NCBI GenBank assembly: GCA_021775915.1
Contig: JAJFGW010000029.1
Location: 78,404 to 142,403, forward strand
DNA from: Alphaproteobacteria bacterium
GTDB taxonomy: Bacteria; Pseudomonadota; Alphaproteobacteria; Micavibrionales; Micavibrionaceae
DNA length: 64,000 nt
Direction of reading: 5' to 3'
The number at the start of each line of letters is the position of its first letter. The stretch's first letter is position 1. Shown here piece after piece: positions 42,044 to 51,591 of this stretch. Both the position numbers and the translations under genes were made by a program. The notes under the pieces were generated by a model. It was not told the origin of the DNA. It worked only from the letters and a program-made list of their open reading frames with translations, and made no database searches.

Positions 42044-44920
42044 CTAACTTGAGCGCCCAAAAAGTTCACCCATAGCCGCGCCGCCCTCCTTTGCAGCACC
42101 ACGGGCACTACCCATAGCGCCCTTAAGCGGATTTGAAACCATGTTCGAACCCATAAAACTATTACGAACCAAATTCTCTGCCGGGTCGCCACTTTGATCA
42201 CCAAAGGTCGAAACACTCGCGCCCATCCAACGCAATACATGGTTCGGTATCAGGTCAATCATCTTGAATGACGACATGGCAAGCATATAAACAACGATCG
42301 CGTAAATGACGGTAAAGAAGAGTTTATCAATAGCGCCACGCAAGAAACGCCCGCCGCCTGTCTGGTTTTGGTCCTTAAGTGCCTTGGCAGATTCAACATC
42401 AAATCCCGTGACATTGGAAACAATCAACGGCCAGATTTCATGGAGTACCTGCACCTGCGCTGCAAAAATTGTAATGCTGGCAATAAAACCAAAGACAACA
42501 AGGATCGGCCTTAAGAAAATTTCCAGGATTAGATAATATCCCCCCATGGCCGCATCGCCGGGCAAGCCATTACCATCAATACGAATATGCGCGAGCGCCC
42601 ATAACGGCACACCGACCATGGCCTCAAAGATTCCTTTGATCCAGCCGCCAACAGCAAAGAAGAAGTAAATAAATGGCAAAAGAGGAATAATATAAAATAA
42701 AACAAAACCGAGCGTTAAACCAATCATGGCGGCCTGTGTCAGAAAGCTACTGGCTGTCATCGCAACCCGCCCCACCATATGGTCGCCAAAAAGATTAATA
42801 ATACCGCCGCCCAGACCGGCCGCCGCAGAATAACCCAAATTTCTTACCGCGGTATCGATGATAGTGCGGCCAATAGAAGCAAGCTGCGCCAGCGGATGAA
42901 CTCCGGCATCAGCATTGTCATGAATATTAAACAACCCGGCGGTACCGAATATAGTGTTAATAATATCAATATACATATTACCGCCCTGTTTCTGTTCTGC
43001 ATAATGATCGCCCCATATAGTTTGCGTTAAAAATAACGCTTTACCAATCTGGGTTTCTTCTTCGTCAGCGAGAACAATCGGCGCATCAGGGCCTCTATAA
43101 AGCTGGTGACGCGTTGAGCCAGGTGCATCAGTGTCCGACGCCGCTTTTTTCCGGCGCACTTTTTCCATGATTAACGGATATCTTTTGATCGCAGGCAGAG
43201 CATAAACGGAACCAATGAGCGAGCCATTAAGCTGGGCTACCTTATTGTACCAGACCGCGGCCCCGCCCCAGCCAAGCGCCCTTAATTGTTCCGTCCATTC
43301 GGTAGAATCTTGCTGAAGCTCAACGGCCGTATCTATAAAACCATTTATATAGTCTTGATACCACAACCTCATATCGTCTAAAAGAGTGGCATTTGGCAAG
43401 GGTGCGTTCGGATCGTTATCAATAGGCAAGTAACGATTGGCCGCATTAAAGCCTATACATCCCATTTTAAGAAGACCATCGGCTGGCGTATTAGGCTGAG
43501 CAGCTTCAAAAGTAGCCGCGTCACAACCAGAGGCCGCAAAAGTCTGAGAAGCGTCAAACCAAATAAAATCCTTCATCAAATTCCAATATGTTTCGAGCAT
43601 AAAATCCGCGCCGGGGGAAATACTTTCACTATCGTCATACGGCCTTGTCGCCTGTATTACAATTTCACCGCAAAAAGGAACAACAGCACCATCACGGGTC
43701 TGATGCTCTTCATCCCTAAGTTCTCCAAAACGGATAATAATATCACCCTGATTAAAATAAAGAACAGCATCTTCAAATGTTGTGTCCTCAAGTCTAACGG
43801 GAGCCATACCAACCTCATCCGTATTCACAAGCCAGGCATCAATATCAACCGGGTCACGGTCGTCCCGCTCATGATACATTCGTTCGTAAGCCTGCACACA
43901 AGTTGCCAGTATTGTACCGAACTCCACCAATGTATTGACCGGCGGGTAATTAGGGTGAGCAACAAGCGTACTGGTGCCCCCCAAAAGTGTAGGGGCGCCA
44001 TCCGCAACTGCTCCGGCTAAAGCCGCATCATGAAACAATATCCAGCCATTGGTAGCAAAACCGGAACCCCATTTTGCGGCAAACATGAGAATATATTGTC
44101 CGGAATTCAGACCACTCGCCAGAGGCACAAGAAGACCAATCGCGGCAACAATACGAAGCGGCGCCCAGACATGATTAAAGCGCTGGCCGAACGGCGTACC
44201 GCTTTGCGCCGTTTCAGCAGCGACAGCGATCACAAAATAAATAACTATAAAAACGGCAATTAGTAATATGCCGATGCTATAGGCCTCAAAAATTTTATGC
44301 AGGGCAAGATGAAACGGCCATGGGAAATTAAGGGCGATCGGAGCCGTGCGAAAATAGTCAGTATAGATAACACTGTCTGGTGTAAATTCACGCGTGGACT
44401 GGTTCAAATTAAAACACTGCACACCCTGCACCACACAGGTGGGATCACCACTTACGCCAGTAAAAAAATCGGGGAGGCCAAAAACCCGGTCAAGCAAGAC
44501 AAGGGCAACATCGTGGGTGGCATCGGGCGTTAGAAAAAAGCCTAAAAAGGTCGTGGGCATAGCAATTCCGGAAGCATGGGCCGTTTGCACAAACATACCC
44601 ATACCCAGCATAAGCATCTGCGCCACCAAAAGAGCCATCCCGGCCAGCATCATAATATAGATAAGAATCTGATCTATATTTTCCCGCTTAAAGACAAGGT
44701 TATGGCCCGCCTCAACAATGACATGGCGCACACCGTAGCGGCCCATATTTGCTGCGCTTAAGTAAGGGTGACCAGCGGGAAGGAGACGCGCGGCGCGATA
44801 AGTCTGCGCCATAAAAAAAGCAACGTAGGAAAAGCCGGAGAAAAAGAGTTCCTGTATCCGCGGCATAAGCTGCGGAGTTAAAGTATAACGTAGAATTTTT
44901 TTAGCAGTCTCATTCTCCAT
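42044..44920 (-). CDS. DotA/TraY-family membrane protein, paralog 3
   Basis: A 958-residue paralog. I take the ATG at 44920 (MENETAKK); the GTG 12 bases upstream adds four residues. The helix near residues 85-110 ends VQTAHASG, an AxA-type site. ETAQSGTPFGQRFNHVWAPLRIV is the second conserved zone. The periplasmic part has Cys341/Cys417 and GWGGAAVWYNKVAQLNGSL. The C-terminal GWIKGIFEAMVGVPLWALAHIRIDGNGLPGDAAMGGYY is nearly identical to paralog 2. The central periplasmic part carries several insertions compared with paralog 2, for example a CDAATFEAAQ segment. Confidence 0.86.
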   Translation of the reverse strand: MENETAKKILRYTLTPQLMPRIQELFFSGFSYVAFFMAQTYRAARLLPAGHPYLSAANMGRYGVRHVIVEAGHNLVFKRENIDQILIYIMMLAGMALLVAQMLMLGMGMFVQTAHASGIAMPTTFLGFFLTPDATHDVALVLLDRVFGLPDFFTGVSGDPTCVVQGVQCFNLNQSTREFTPDSVIYTDYFRTAPIALNFPWPFHLALHKIFEAYSIGILLIAVFIVIYFVIAVAAETAQSGTPFGQRFNHVWAPLRIVAAIGLLVPLASGLNSGQYILMFAAKWGSGFATNGWILFHDAALAGAVADGAPTLLGGTSTLVAHPNYPPVNTLVEFGTILATCVQAYERMYHERDDRDPVDIDAWLVNTDEVGMAPVRLEDTTFEDAVLYFNQGDIIIRFGELRDEEHQTRDGAVVPFCGEIVIQATRPYDDSESISPGADFMLETYWNLMKDFIWFDASQTFAASGCDAATFEAAQPNTPADGLLKMGCIGFNAANRYLPIDNDPNAPLPNATLLDDMRLWYQDYINGFIDTAVELQQDSTEWTEQLRALGWGGAAVWYNKVAQLNGSLIGSVYALPAIKRYPLIMEKVRRKKAASDTDAPGSTRHQLYRGPDAPIVLADEEETQIGKALFLTQTIWGDHYAEQKQGGNMYIDIINTIFGTAGLFNIHDNADAGVHPLAQLASIGRTIIDTAVRNLGYSAAAGLGGGIINLFGDHMVGRVAMTASSFLTQAAMIGLTLGFVLFYIIPLLPFIYFFFAVGGWIKGIFEAMVGVPLWALAHIRIDGNGLPGDAAMGGYYLILEIFLRPILVVFGFIASITIFAAQVQVLHEIWPLIVSNVTGFDVESAKALKDQNQTGGGRFLRGAIDKLFFTVIYAIVVYMLAMSSFKMIDLIPNHVLRWMGASVSTFGDQSGDPAENLVRNSFMGSNMVSNPLKGAMGSARGAAKEGGAAMGELFGRSS

Positions 44921-44954
44921 GTTATCTTTCACCAGTTAACTGGTCAGTTATCAT

Positions 44955-47792
44955 CTATTTCTTAGGGGGCAAATTACCCATCCCTGACAAACCGCCTCCA
45001 CCGCCTTTTCCTATATTACCAGCACCGCCGGGAACTACCGAAACATTACCAGCATTTCTGTTTGCCAACATACCGAACGGCAAACCAACGCCCTGGCCTG
45101 CTGCCTTCGCGCCTTGATTTAACGCGCCCGTCACCTGACCCGCTATCTGATTACCGCCAAAGGCCGCATATTGCACCATACCTTGCGCCGGGTCATCGCG
45201 CTGGTCACCAAAGGACTGCACGCCGGCGCCCATCCAACGCAAAATACTATTTGGAATCTGGTCGATCATTTTAAAAGATGATGTCGCGAGCATATAAACC
45301 AGAATGGTATAAATAATCGTAAAGAAAAATTCATCAATCGGATTACGCTTAAACTCAATCCCGGCAGCCCCTACCGTATTACAGTCAGTACAATCAAAAC
45401 CCGTCAGGTTTTCAACAACCAGATCAAAAACACCGTTTAAGGTACGCGCCATCGCCGAAAAAATAGCCATCGCAGCAATAAGGCCAAAGACAGTAAGAAC
45501 TGGCCTTATAAAGATTTCAAAGATCAGAAAATAACCGTTTGAAGCGGCATCACCGGAAAAACCATTACCATCCACACGCAAATGCGCAAGCGCCCATAGC
45601 GGCACGCCGACCATGGCTTCAAAAATTGTTTTAACCCAGCCGCCAACAGCGAAGAAAAAATACATAAAAGGCATAAAGGGCAAAATGTAGTAAAGCATAA
45701 ACCCTATAGTCAGCCCGACCGTTGTAAAGGCAACAAACATGCCGCTAATCGCGCTCGCCGCCGCCCCCAGATGCGTACCGATAATTTCACCCATGCCACC
45801 TCCGGCCGAAAAGACAAGGGCCGACAAAAGATTACGGATAGACGCCTCAATAATGCTTTTGCCTAATGCGGAGAGCTGCGCCAAAGGATGAACATCGTCA
45901 TTTTCACGCATCGTGAACAAACCGCCAATACCAAATACGGAATTAAGCAAATCAAAGAAAACATTACCGCTGGTTTGTAAATCACTGGCCAGCCCCTTGC
46001 CATCGGTAAACCAGTATTTGTAGGCCTCACAAAGCGTTTTACCAATGGGAAGGTCCCTGCCCTGAACCAGAGACACAGCACGGAAACCCTGCACAGAAGG
46101 ACAATAACGATTTTCGGTATCAACGGCCTCATCATGAGAGCGCCGCTCTTCCTGAATATTTTCCATGATCATCGGAACTTTTCCGGGCGTGGGCGTATTA
46201 ATGGCGGCAGTAAATAATCCACCATTCCATTCGGCAATACGGTTGTACCATATGGCCGCCCCACCCCAGCCACGCGCCAGCAATTCATCGGGAATATCAT
46301 AAAAAGTAGCGCCAATACCAATCATCGTGTTGTACGCCGTCTCCATCTCCCCAAGATAAGTTCCCGCAACCCCGGCAACGACTGTTTTCTTAAATTCAGA
46401 ATCAGGAAGCTGGATACACTCTCCCGGCAAACCGGCACCAACAGCACAAGGGTCCTCCGGAAAACCTTCATAAATTGACACCGCCCTCTCTGAGAACTCC
46501 AACAGATCATCGTCAAACAAAAGATCTCTGACCATCTCAAAAAAAGCGCGCTGAAGAAGATAAGGGCCTACTCTCTGATCTCCGGGTTCAGAACCGTCTG
46601 CATTTCCGGCAACATTAGTGTGAATGGTTATTTCACCGCATGTAGGCTCAACATCACCCGTATAGTTTTTGTCCGTTGCATCAGGGAATCTATGGCCAAA
46701 CACAATAGTGATGTCCCTGCTATTATAAAATGCCAGAGCATCCGCATAATCGTAAGCGTCATCCATCTCTTCTGCAAAAGTGTTACCATTCTCATTTTTA
46801 ACCAGCCAGCCTCTAACATCTCTTACGTTAGGAGGCGTGGGGTAACTTACCCTGTAAGCCTCCTTACAGGTTTGAACAACGGACATATAAGCGACGATAT
46901 GTGTAATATCCGCTGGCTTGGGGCGGGCGATCAAGGTTTCATTATGCGTACCAACGGGCGTATCGGCGGCGGCCAATTCATTATTAAATATAATCCAGCT
47001 ATTGGTGGCAAAACCGGAACCAAATTTAGCGGCAAGCAAAGTAATATATTGGGCAGAATTCAAACCATAATTTAACGGCACAAGAAGGCCAATGGCCGCG
47101 ACAAGTCTCAGAGGCGCATAAATATGATTAAAACGACGACCAAACGGCGTTCCGGTATTGGCCGTCTCACCAACAACAAGAAGGATGTAGTATAGAAAAA
47201 TGACAATACCGACGATCAGAATGGCGTAGCTATAATATTGAAACAGCTCCTGCAAGGCGCGATTAAAAACTGGAATAGCTCCAAATCCAGTACCGGCAGG
47301 GGCGAACTTGGAATTAAATATCTCAGGAACGCCAAAGACTTTATCCAGCAACATGTGAGCAATATCCAGACACTGGGCGCCGGGGTTAACGCATTCAGGT
47401 GTCGTAAACAAACCTGCAAAAGCGGCAAGCCCTCCGGCCGCGGCAGGCTTTACAAGAATCCCAAGAGCCAGTCCGGCGCATTGCAAAATAAGAAGAACAA
47501 AACCAATAAGCAGCGCGAAGAAAATAATAACCTGATCTATATTTTCTTTCTTAATGACAAGGTTATTGGCCGCCTCGGCAATCACATGGCGAATACCATA
47601 TTTGCCCATATTTCGTGGATTTAGGTAAGCATGATCATTAGGAAGCAGCCTGACACCGTTATAAATAACAGCCATCATAAAAGCGAGCCAGCCGAAGCCA
47701 GATTCAATAAAAGCGTTTATGCGCGGGATAATACCCGGCAATAACGCGTATTTCGCAATGTCTTTGGCTTTAATGCCTTGAATTTCTTGCAC
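44955..47792 (-). CDS. DotA/TraY-family membrane protein, paralog 4 (first in operon)
   Basis: A 945-residue paralog starting at a GTG (MQEIQGIKAKDIAKYALLPGIIPRI), the least similar of the four. The first helix is followed by VKPAAAGG. GETANTGTPFGRRFNHIYAPLRLVAA is the second conserved zone. The central region has Cys309/Cys385, plus extra Cys in a 95-residue stretch (FEDPCAVGAGLPGECIQLP...). The C-terminal block GWVKTIFEAMVGVPLWALAHLRVDG is conserved. The tail is Gly-rich and unique (GNVSVVPGGAGNIGKGGGGGLSGMG). It is the promoter-proximal gene; a TATAAT between two repeats lies 39-44 bases upstream. Confidence 0.84.
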   Translation of the reverse strand: MQEIQGIKAKDIAKYALLPGIIPRINAFIESGFGWLAFMMAVIYNGVRLLPNDHAYLNPRNMGKYGIRHVIAEAANNLVIKKENIDQVIIFFALLIGFVLLILQCAGLALGILVKPAAAGGLAAFAGLFTTPECVNPGAQCLDIAHMLLDKVFGVPEIFNSKFAPAGTGFGAIPVFNRALQELFQYYSYAILIVGIVIFLYYILLVVGETANTGTPFGRRFNHIYAPLRLVAAIGLLVPLNYGLNSAQYITLLAAKFGSGFATNSWIIFNNELAAADTPVGTHNETLIARPKPADITHIVAYMSVVQTCKEAYRVSYPTPPNVRDVRGWLVKNENGNTFAEEMDDAYDYADALAFYNSRDITIVFGHRFPDATDKNYTGDVEPTCGEITIHTNVAGNADGSEPGDQRVGPYLLQRAFFEMVRDLLFDDDLLEFSERAVSIYEGFPEDPCAVGAGLPGECIQLPDSEFKKTVVAGVAGTYLGEMETAYNTMIGIGATFYDIPDELLARGWGGAAIWYNRIAEWNGGLFTAAINTPTPGKVPMIMENIQEERRSHDEAVDTENRYCPSVQGFRAVSLVQGRDLPIGKTLCEAYKYWFTDGKGLASDLQTSGNVFFDLLNSVFGIGGLFTMRENDDVHPLAQLSALGKSIIEASIRNLLSALVFSAGGGMGEIIGTHLGAAASAISGMFVAFTTVGLTIGFMLYYILPFMPFMYFFFAVGGWVKTIFEAMVGVPLWALAHLRVDGNGFSGDAASNGYFLIFEIFIRPVLTVFGLIAAMAIFSAMARTLNGVFDLVVENLTGFDCTDCNTVGAAGIEFKRNPIDEFFFTIIYTILVYMLATSSFKMIDQIPNSILRWMGAGVQSFGDQRDDPAQGMVQYAAFGGNQIAGQVTGALNQGAKAAGQGVGLPFGMLANRNAGNVSVVPGGAGNIGKGGGGGLSGMGNLPPKK

Positions 47793-47816
47793 TTTTTACA
47801 TCCACACCTGCTGCAT

Positions 47817-47847
47817 ATAGTTTACCGCCAATTATAGTTTACCGCCA
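47817..47847 (-). promoter_or_regulatory. TATAAT framed by two 14-bp direct repeats before the DotA/TraY operon
   Basis: ATAGTTTACCGCCA occurs at 47817-47830 and again at 47834-47847, with a 17-bp period. On the minus strand each reads TGGCGGTAAACTAT, and TATAAT (47831-47836) sits across the junction. Start would be near 47824 with a leader of about 32 bases. No -35 is evident, so an activator or repressor bound to the repeats is plausible but unproven. Confidence 0.5.
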
Positions 47848-48011
47848 GATAGATAAAATTTTATTAAATTTCCCTCTATTTAAATATTTTACCATGTATA
47901 TTATGTGAAATACTAGTTTTGATGGCCGTATATAGCGCCCATGCAGGCGCCATCCGTGTCCTGAAGAATATCACGACACGAATAGAATATAAATCATTTT
48001 AAAACAATATG

Positions 48012-49691
48012 TTACCCAGCCTTGCGTAGCGGCTTATACTTAATTCGGTGCGGGGTATCGGCGTCAGCACCAATGCGGCGCTTGTAATCCGCCTCATAAT
48101 CCTCGTAATTGCCCTCAAACCAGACAACCTGCGAATTGCCTTCAAAAGCCAGAATATGTGTGGCAATCCGGTCCAAAAACGCCCGGTCATGGGTAATTAC
48201 CACCGCGCAGCCCGCATACATTTCCAAAGCCTCTTCCAGCGCCGACAAAGTCTCGGTATCCAGATCATTGGTCGGTTCATCGAGCAGCAGCACGTTTGAC
48301 TCATTTTTCAGCATCTTGGCCAGGTGAACACGGTTACGTTCCCCGCCCGAGAGCGTGCCAACCTTCTTTTGCTGGTCTGTGCTTTTGAAATTAAAGGCCG
48401 CAACATAAGCGCGGGACTGCATCTCAATCTTGCCCAATTTAAGAACATCATTACCGTCCGAGATTTCCTCCCACACGGTTTTATTACCATCCAGAGAATC
48501 CCGGCTTTGGTCGACATAGCCGAGCTTGACCGTATCGCCGACTTTAAAGCTCCCCGAATTCGGCCCCTCCTGCCCCGTTATCATACGGAACAACGTCGTC
48601 TTACCCGCACCGTTAGCGCCAATGACACCGACAATACCGCCGGGCGGTAACTTAAATGACAAATCCTCAATCAACAGCCGGTCATCATAACCCTTACTGA
48701 TATGCTCCGCCTCAATCACAAGATCACCAAGACGCGGCGGGGGCGGAATAATAATCTGCGCATTACGAACATCCTGTTTTTGCGAAGCGGCGAGCAATTC
48801 TTCATAGGAATTAATCCGGGCTTGTGATTTTGTCCGGCGGGCCTGCGGTGACTGGCCCATCCATGCCTGCTCACGCTCGATCGTTTTCTGGCGGGACTTG
48901 TCTTCGCGCGCCTCCTGCTCCAGTCTCTTTCTCTTCGCATTCAGATAAGCCGAATAATTCCCTTCGTAAGGAATACCGCTACCCCGATCGACCTCTAAAA
49001 TCCAGCCTGTGACATTATCAAGAAAATAACGATCATGCGTGACCATAACAACAGTCCCGGTATATTCCGATAAATAGCGCTGTAGCCATGCGATGCTTTC
49101 AGCATCCAGGTGATTGGTCGGTTCATCGAGCAGCAACAAATCCGGCTTTTCCAGCAGCAATTTTGCCAGCGCCACACGACGTCTTTCTCCGCCGGAAAGG
49201 TTACCAACAGCAGAATCGCCGGGCGGACAACGCAAAGCCTCCTTGGCCATGGCAATAGTACGATCAAGCTCCCAGCCATCGGCCGCATCGATTTCTTCCT
49301 GCAACGTCCCCATTTCCTCGGTCAGCGCATCAAAATCTGCTTCAGGGTCAGCCATAGCCGCCGCCACTTCATTATAACGGTCAAGCTTGGCCTTAATATC
49401 ACCAAGCCCCTCGAGAATATTTTCATGAACGGTCTTGCTCTCATCAAGCTGCGGCTCCTGCGGCAAATAGCCAACACGCGCGCCATCCGCGCTCCATGCC
49501 TCACCGGTATAATCATTATCCTGCCCCGCCATAATTCGCATCAGGGTTGATTTACCGGCCCCATTCGGGCCGAGCACACCGATCTTTGCACCAGGCAAAA
49601 AGCTCAGCGTTATATTTTCCAATACCTTTTTACCACCGGTATAGGTCTTGTTCAGACCGTTCATCACATAAACATATTCGTACGATGCCAT
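48012..49691 (-). CDS. ettA: energy-dependent translational throttle protein EttA (ABC-F)
   Basis: A 559-residue soluble protein with two ABC ATPase domains and no membrane helix. The Walker A motifs are GPNGAGKST and GANGAGKTT, and signature motifs [22 protein letters not shown] and [15 protein letters not shown] follow. The linker is long ([21 protein letters not shown]). The C-terminus ends [13 protein letters not shown], as in EttA. It gates ribosome entry into the elongation cycle according to ATP/ADP. It lies 220 bases upstream of the DotA/TraY operon on the same strand. Confidence 0.94.
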   Translation of the reverse strand: MASYEYVYVMNGLNKTYTGGKKVLENITLSFLPGAKIGVLGPNGAGKSTLMRIMAGQDNDYTGEAWSADGARVGYLPQEPQLDESKTVHENILEGLGDIKAKLDRYNEVAAAMADPEADFDALTEEMGTLQEEIDAADGWELDRTIAMAKEALRCPPGDSAVGNLSGGERRRVALAKLLLEKPDLLLLDEPTNHLDAESIAWLQRYLSEYTGTVVMVTHDRYFLDNVTGWILEVDRGSGIPYEGNYSAYLNAKRKRLEQEAREDKSRQKTIEREQAWMGQSPQARRTKSQARINSYEELLAASQKQDVRNAQIIIPPPPRLGDLVIEAEHISKGYDDRLLIEDLSFKLPPGGIVGVIGANGAGKTTLFRMITGQEGPNSGSFKVGDTVKLGYVDQSRDSLDGNKTVWEEISDGNDVLKLGKIEMQSRAYVAAFNFKSTDQQKKVGTLSGGERNRVHLAKMLKNESNVLLLDEPTNDLDTETLSALEEALEMYAGCAVVITHDRAFLDRIATHILAFEGNSQVVWFEGNYEDYEADYKRRIGADADTPHRIKYKPLRKAG

Positions 49692-49832
49692 TATTTTTCT
49701 CTTCTGTTTTTAGATCTTTCAGGCGTCTTTATAGCAAAACCCCGTATAAAGGGGCAATATTTTTCAATTTAGGTTTTTCGCACCCCTCATGTAATGTTAT
49801 CCTTACCGCTAGCAAGTTAAGGAGGAAAGACC

Positions 49833-50582
49833 ATGAGCCGCGATAATATATCAACTAACTCCTTAATGGAGGCCTCACGCAGTCGTGCTAGTTTTTCAGG
49901 CCATGGCAAAGCCAAAGGGGCCGCCGGTTATATTTCCGATACTGATGATAATTCATATAATTTCCTGGGAACAACCGGCCAGCATGAAATTTTTAACCCG
50001 CAAAAAGGCGGTTACGATAAAATTCGCATCGGCGCTGCCTGGCAGAACGAACAGGTTAAAGACGCCGGATTTTTCGGCAAACTGCTCAAAAAAGCGCGCA
50101 AACAAGGCGTTGATCTGGACCTTGGCTGCTTGTACGAACTACAGAATGGCAAACGCGGCGCGATTCAAGCTTTTGGAGAGATGCACGGCTCTTTCAATCA
50201 GGAACCTTATATTTCATTATCCGACGATGACCGCACCGGCGACGACGACGACGATGATGACGGCGAGGATGAAATTATTTTTATCAACGGACAAAAGTGG
50301 CCGGAAATAAAAAGAATCCTGATTTATCTTTATATTTATGATGGCGCCCATAACTGGGCACAGGTCCAGCCCCAAATTCAAGTGCGGGTTCCTAATGAAA
50401 AACCAATGATTGTCACGCTGCACACCCTTAAATCGGAAATGGGTCTTTGTTCCGTGGTCGGGCTCGAAAATGTGCGCAACGGCATCAAAATGATAAACTA
50501 CACCGAATATTATCCCGGCCACGCTGAAATGGATCGCGCTTACGGCTTTGGTCTTGAATGGGAAGATGGCCAAAAAAGGTAA
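49833..50582 (+). CDS. TerD-like protein with acidic insert
   Basis: A 249-residue protein resembling the TerD/tellurium-stress family. GYDKIRIGAAWQNEQVK and VDLDLGCLYELQNG give the N-terminal strands; an acidic stretch GDDDDDDDGEDE lies near residue 137, like a calcium-binding loop; EIIFINGQKWPEIKRILIYLYIYDG and PMIVTLHTLKSEMGLCSVVGLENVRNGIKMIN complete the sandwich. The strong ribosome binding site is AAGGAGG. Family members bind Ca2+ and are linked to stress responses; direct tellurite resistance is not implied. The antiporter gene starts directly after its stop. Confidence 0.75.
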   Translation: MSRDNISTNSLMEASRSRASFSGHGKAKGAAGYISDTDDNSYNFLGTTGQHEIFNPQKGGYDKIRIGAAWQNEQVKDAGFFGKLLKKARKQGVDLDLGCLYELQNGKRGAIQAFGEMHGSFNQEPYISLSDDDRTGDDDDDDDGEDEIIFINGQKWPEIKRILIYLYIYDGAHNWAQVQPQIQVRVPNEKPMIVTLHTLKSEMGLCSVVGLENVRNGIKMINYTEYYPGHAEMDRAYGFGLEWEDGQKR

Positions 50583-51587
50583 ATGGATATAATGACACCC
50601 GAACTAGCAACACTGGATTTACTTATTTTAGGAATGTGTGCCATTGCAACAGGCATGTTTTTCCTTGTGAAAGGCGGCGACTGGCTTGTTGATAGTGCCG
50701 TTTATATTGCCTTTCACAAAGGCGTATCACCTCTTGTTGTTGGCTTTACCATTATTGCTTTCGGCACCTCACTGCCTGAATTACTGGCATCAATGACGGC
50801 CATCATGAAAGGATCGCCCGGTATTGCCATTGGTAATGTACTCGGCTCCAACGTTGCCAACATATTGCTGGTTGCCGGATCTTCGGCGCTAATTATCCCC
50901 TTGGTCATCCACCGTCACCTTCTAATAAAAGACACCGTATTCATGCTGGCCTGCACCGCTGTTCTGGCCGGATTAATGCTGGGAGAAGCCATTGAACGCT
51001 GGGAAGGTCTGGGGCTATTCATCACTCTGCTGGTTTATGCTTACTGGAAATACAAAGAAAGCAAAAAAGGTAAGACTATTGTTGAGGAAGTTCAGGCACC
51101 GGAAATAAAAAATATGCGCTATGCCTTGTTCTATCTTTTTCTGGGACTGATTGCCATTAGCGGCGGCGCAGACTTCCTGATAAGGGGCAGTACATTAACA
51201 GCACGACTCCTCGGCGTACCGGAATTAATTATCGGCCTGAGTGTTGTCGCTTTGGGCACCTCACTGCCTGAGCTGGCGGCTTGTGTTGCCGCGGCAAAGA
51301 AAAAGCAAACAGACGTTATTATCGGCAATATTATCGGCTCTAATATTTTCAACATTCTGATGATTATAGGCTTATGCGCTTTCACCAAGCCTTTTATCAT
51401 GGGCGATATAGCAGCAAGAGCGACTAGCCTTGATATTTGGGTTACGGTAGCTGTAACGGTGCTTTTCTCATTCCTTATTCTATCGTTTAAGAAAATGGGA
51501 TGGAAAGTCGGCATCGTTTTTGTTCTTTTCTATATCGCATATATTGTGTTTCAATATCAGAGCGTTTTGGTAAATGGTGGGGCATAA
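50583..51587 (+). CDS. calcium/sodium antiporter (CaCA, YrbG-like)
   Basis: A 334-residue cation/Ca2+ exchanger with two inverted alpha-repeats: FGTSLPELLASMTAIMKGSPGIAIGNVLGSNVANILLV near residue 60 and GTSLPELAACVAAAKKKQTDVIIGNIIGSNIFNILMI near 225. Each contains the conserved acidic residue and the GSN motif that form the ion site. About ten hydrophobic helices are seen. It has no spacing from the upstream TerD-like gene and overlaps the frame of the next TerD-like gene, so the three form an operon. Confidence 0.92.
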   Translation: MDIMTPELATLDLLILGMCAIATGMFFLVKGGDWLVDSAVYIAFHKGVSPLVVGFTIIAFGTSLPELLASMTAIMKGSPGIAIGNVLGSNVANILLVAGSSALIIPLVIHRHLLIKDTVFMLACTAVLAGLMLGEAIERWEGLGLFITLLVYAYWKYKESKKGKTIVEEVQAPEIKNMRYALFYLFLGLIAISGGADFLIRGSTLTARLLGVPELIIGLSVVALGTSLPELAACVAAAKKKQTDVIIGNIIGSNIFNILMIIGLCAFTKPFIMGDIAARATSLDIWVTVAVTVLFSFLILSFKKMGWKVGIVFVLFYIAYIVFQYQSVLVNGGA

Positions 51588-51591
51588 CGAT

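Noticed and set aside
36387..47792. Four genes as one broken, frameshifted large protein
   Set aside because: Each has its own start, full N- and C-terminal membrane blocks and no internal disruption; they are complete paralogs.
49730..49765. CCCCGTATAAAGGGG hairpin between ettA and the TerD-like gene as terminator
   Set aside because: It lies upstream of both divergent genes and has no clean T-run, so a terminator role makes no sense; I see no better assignment.
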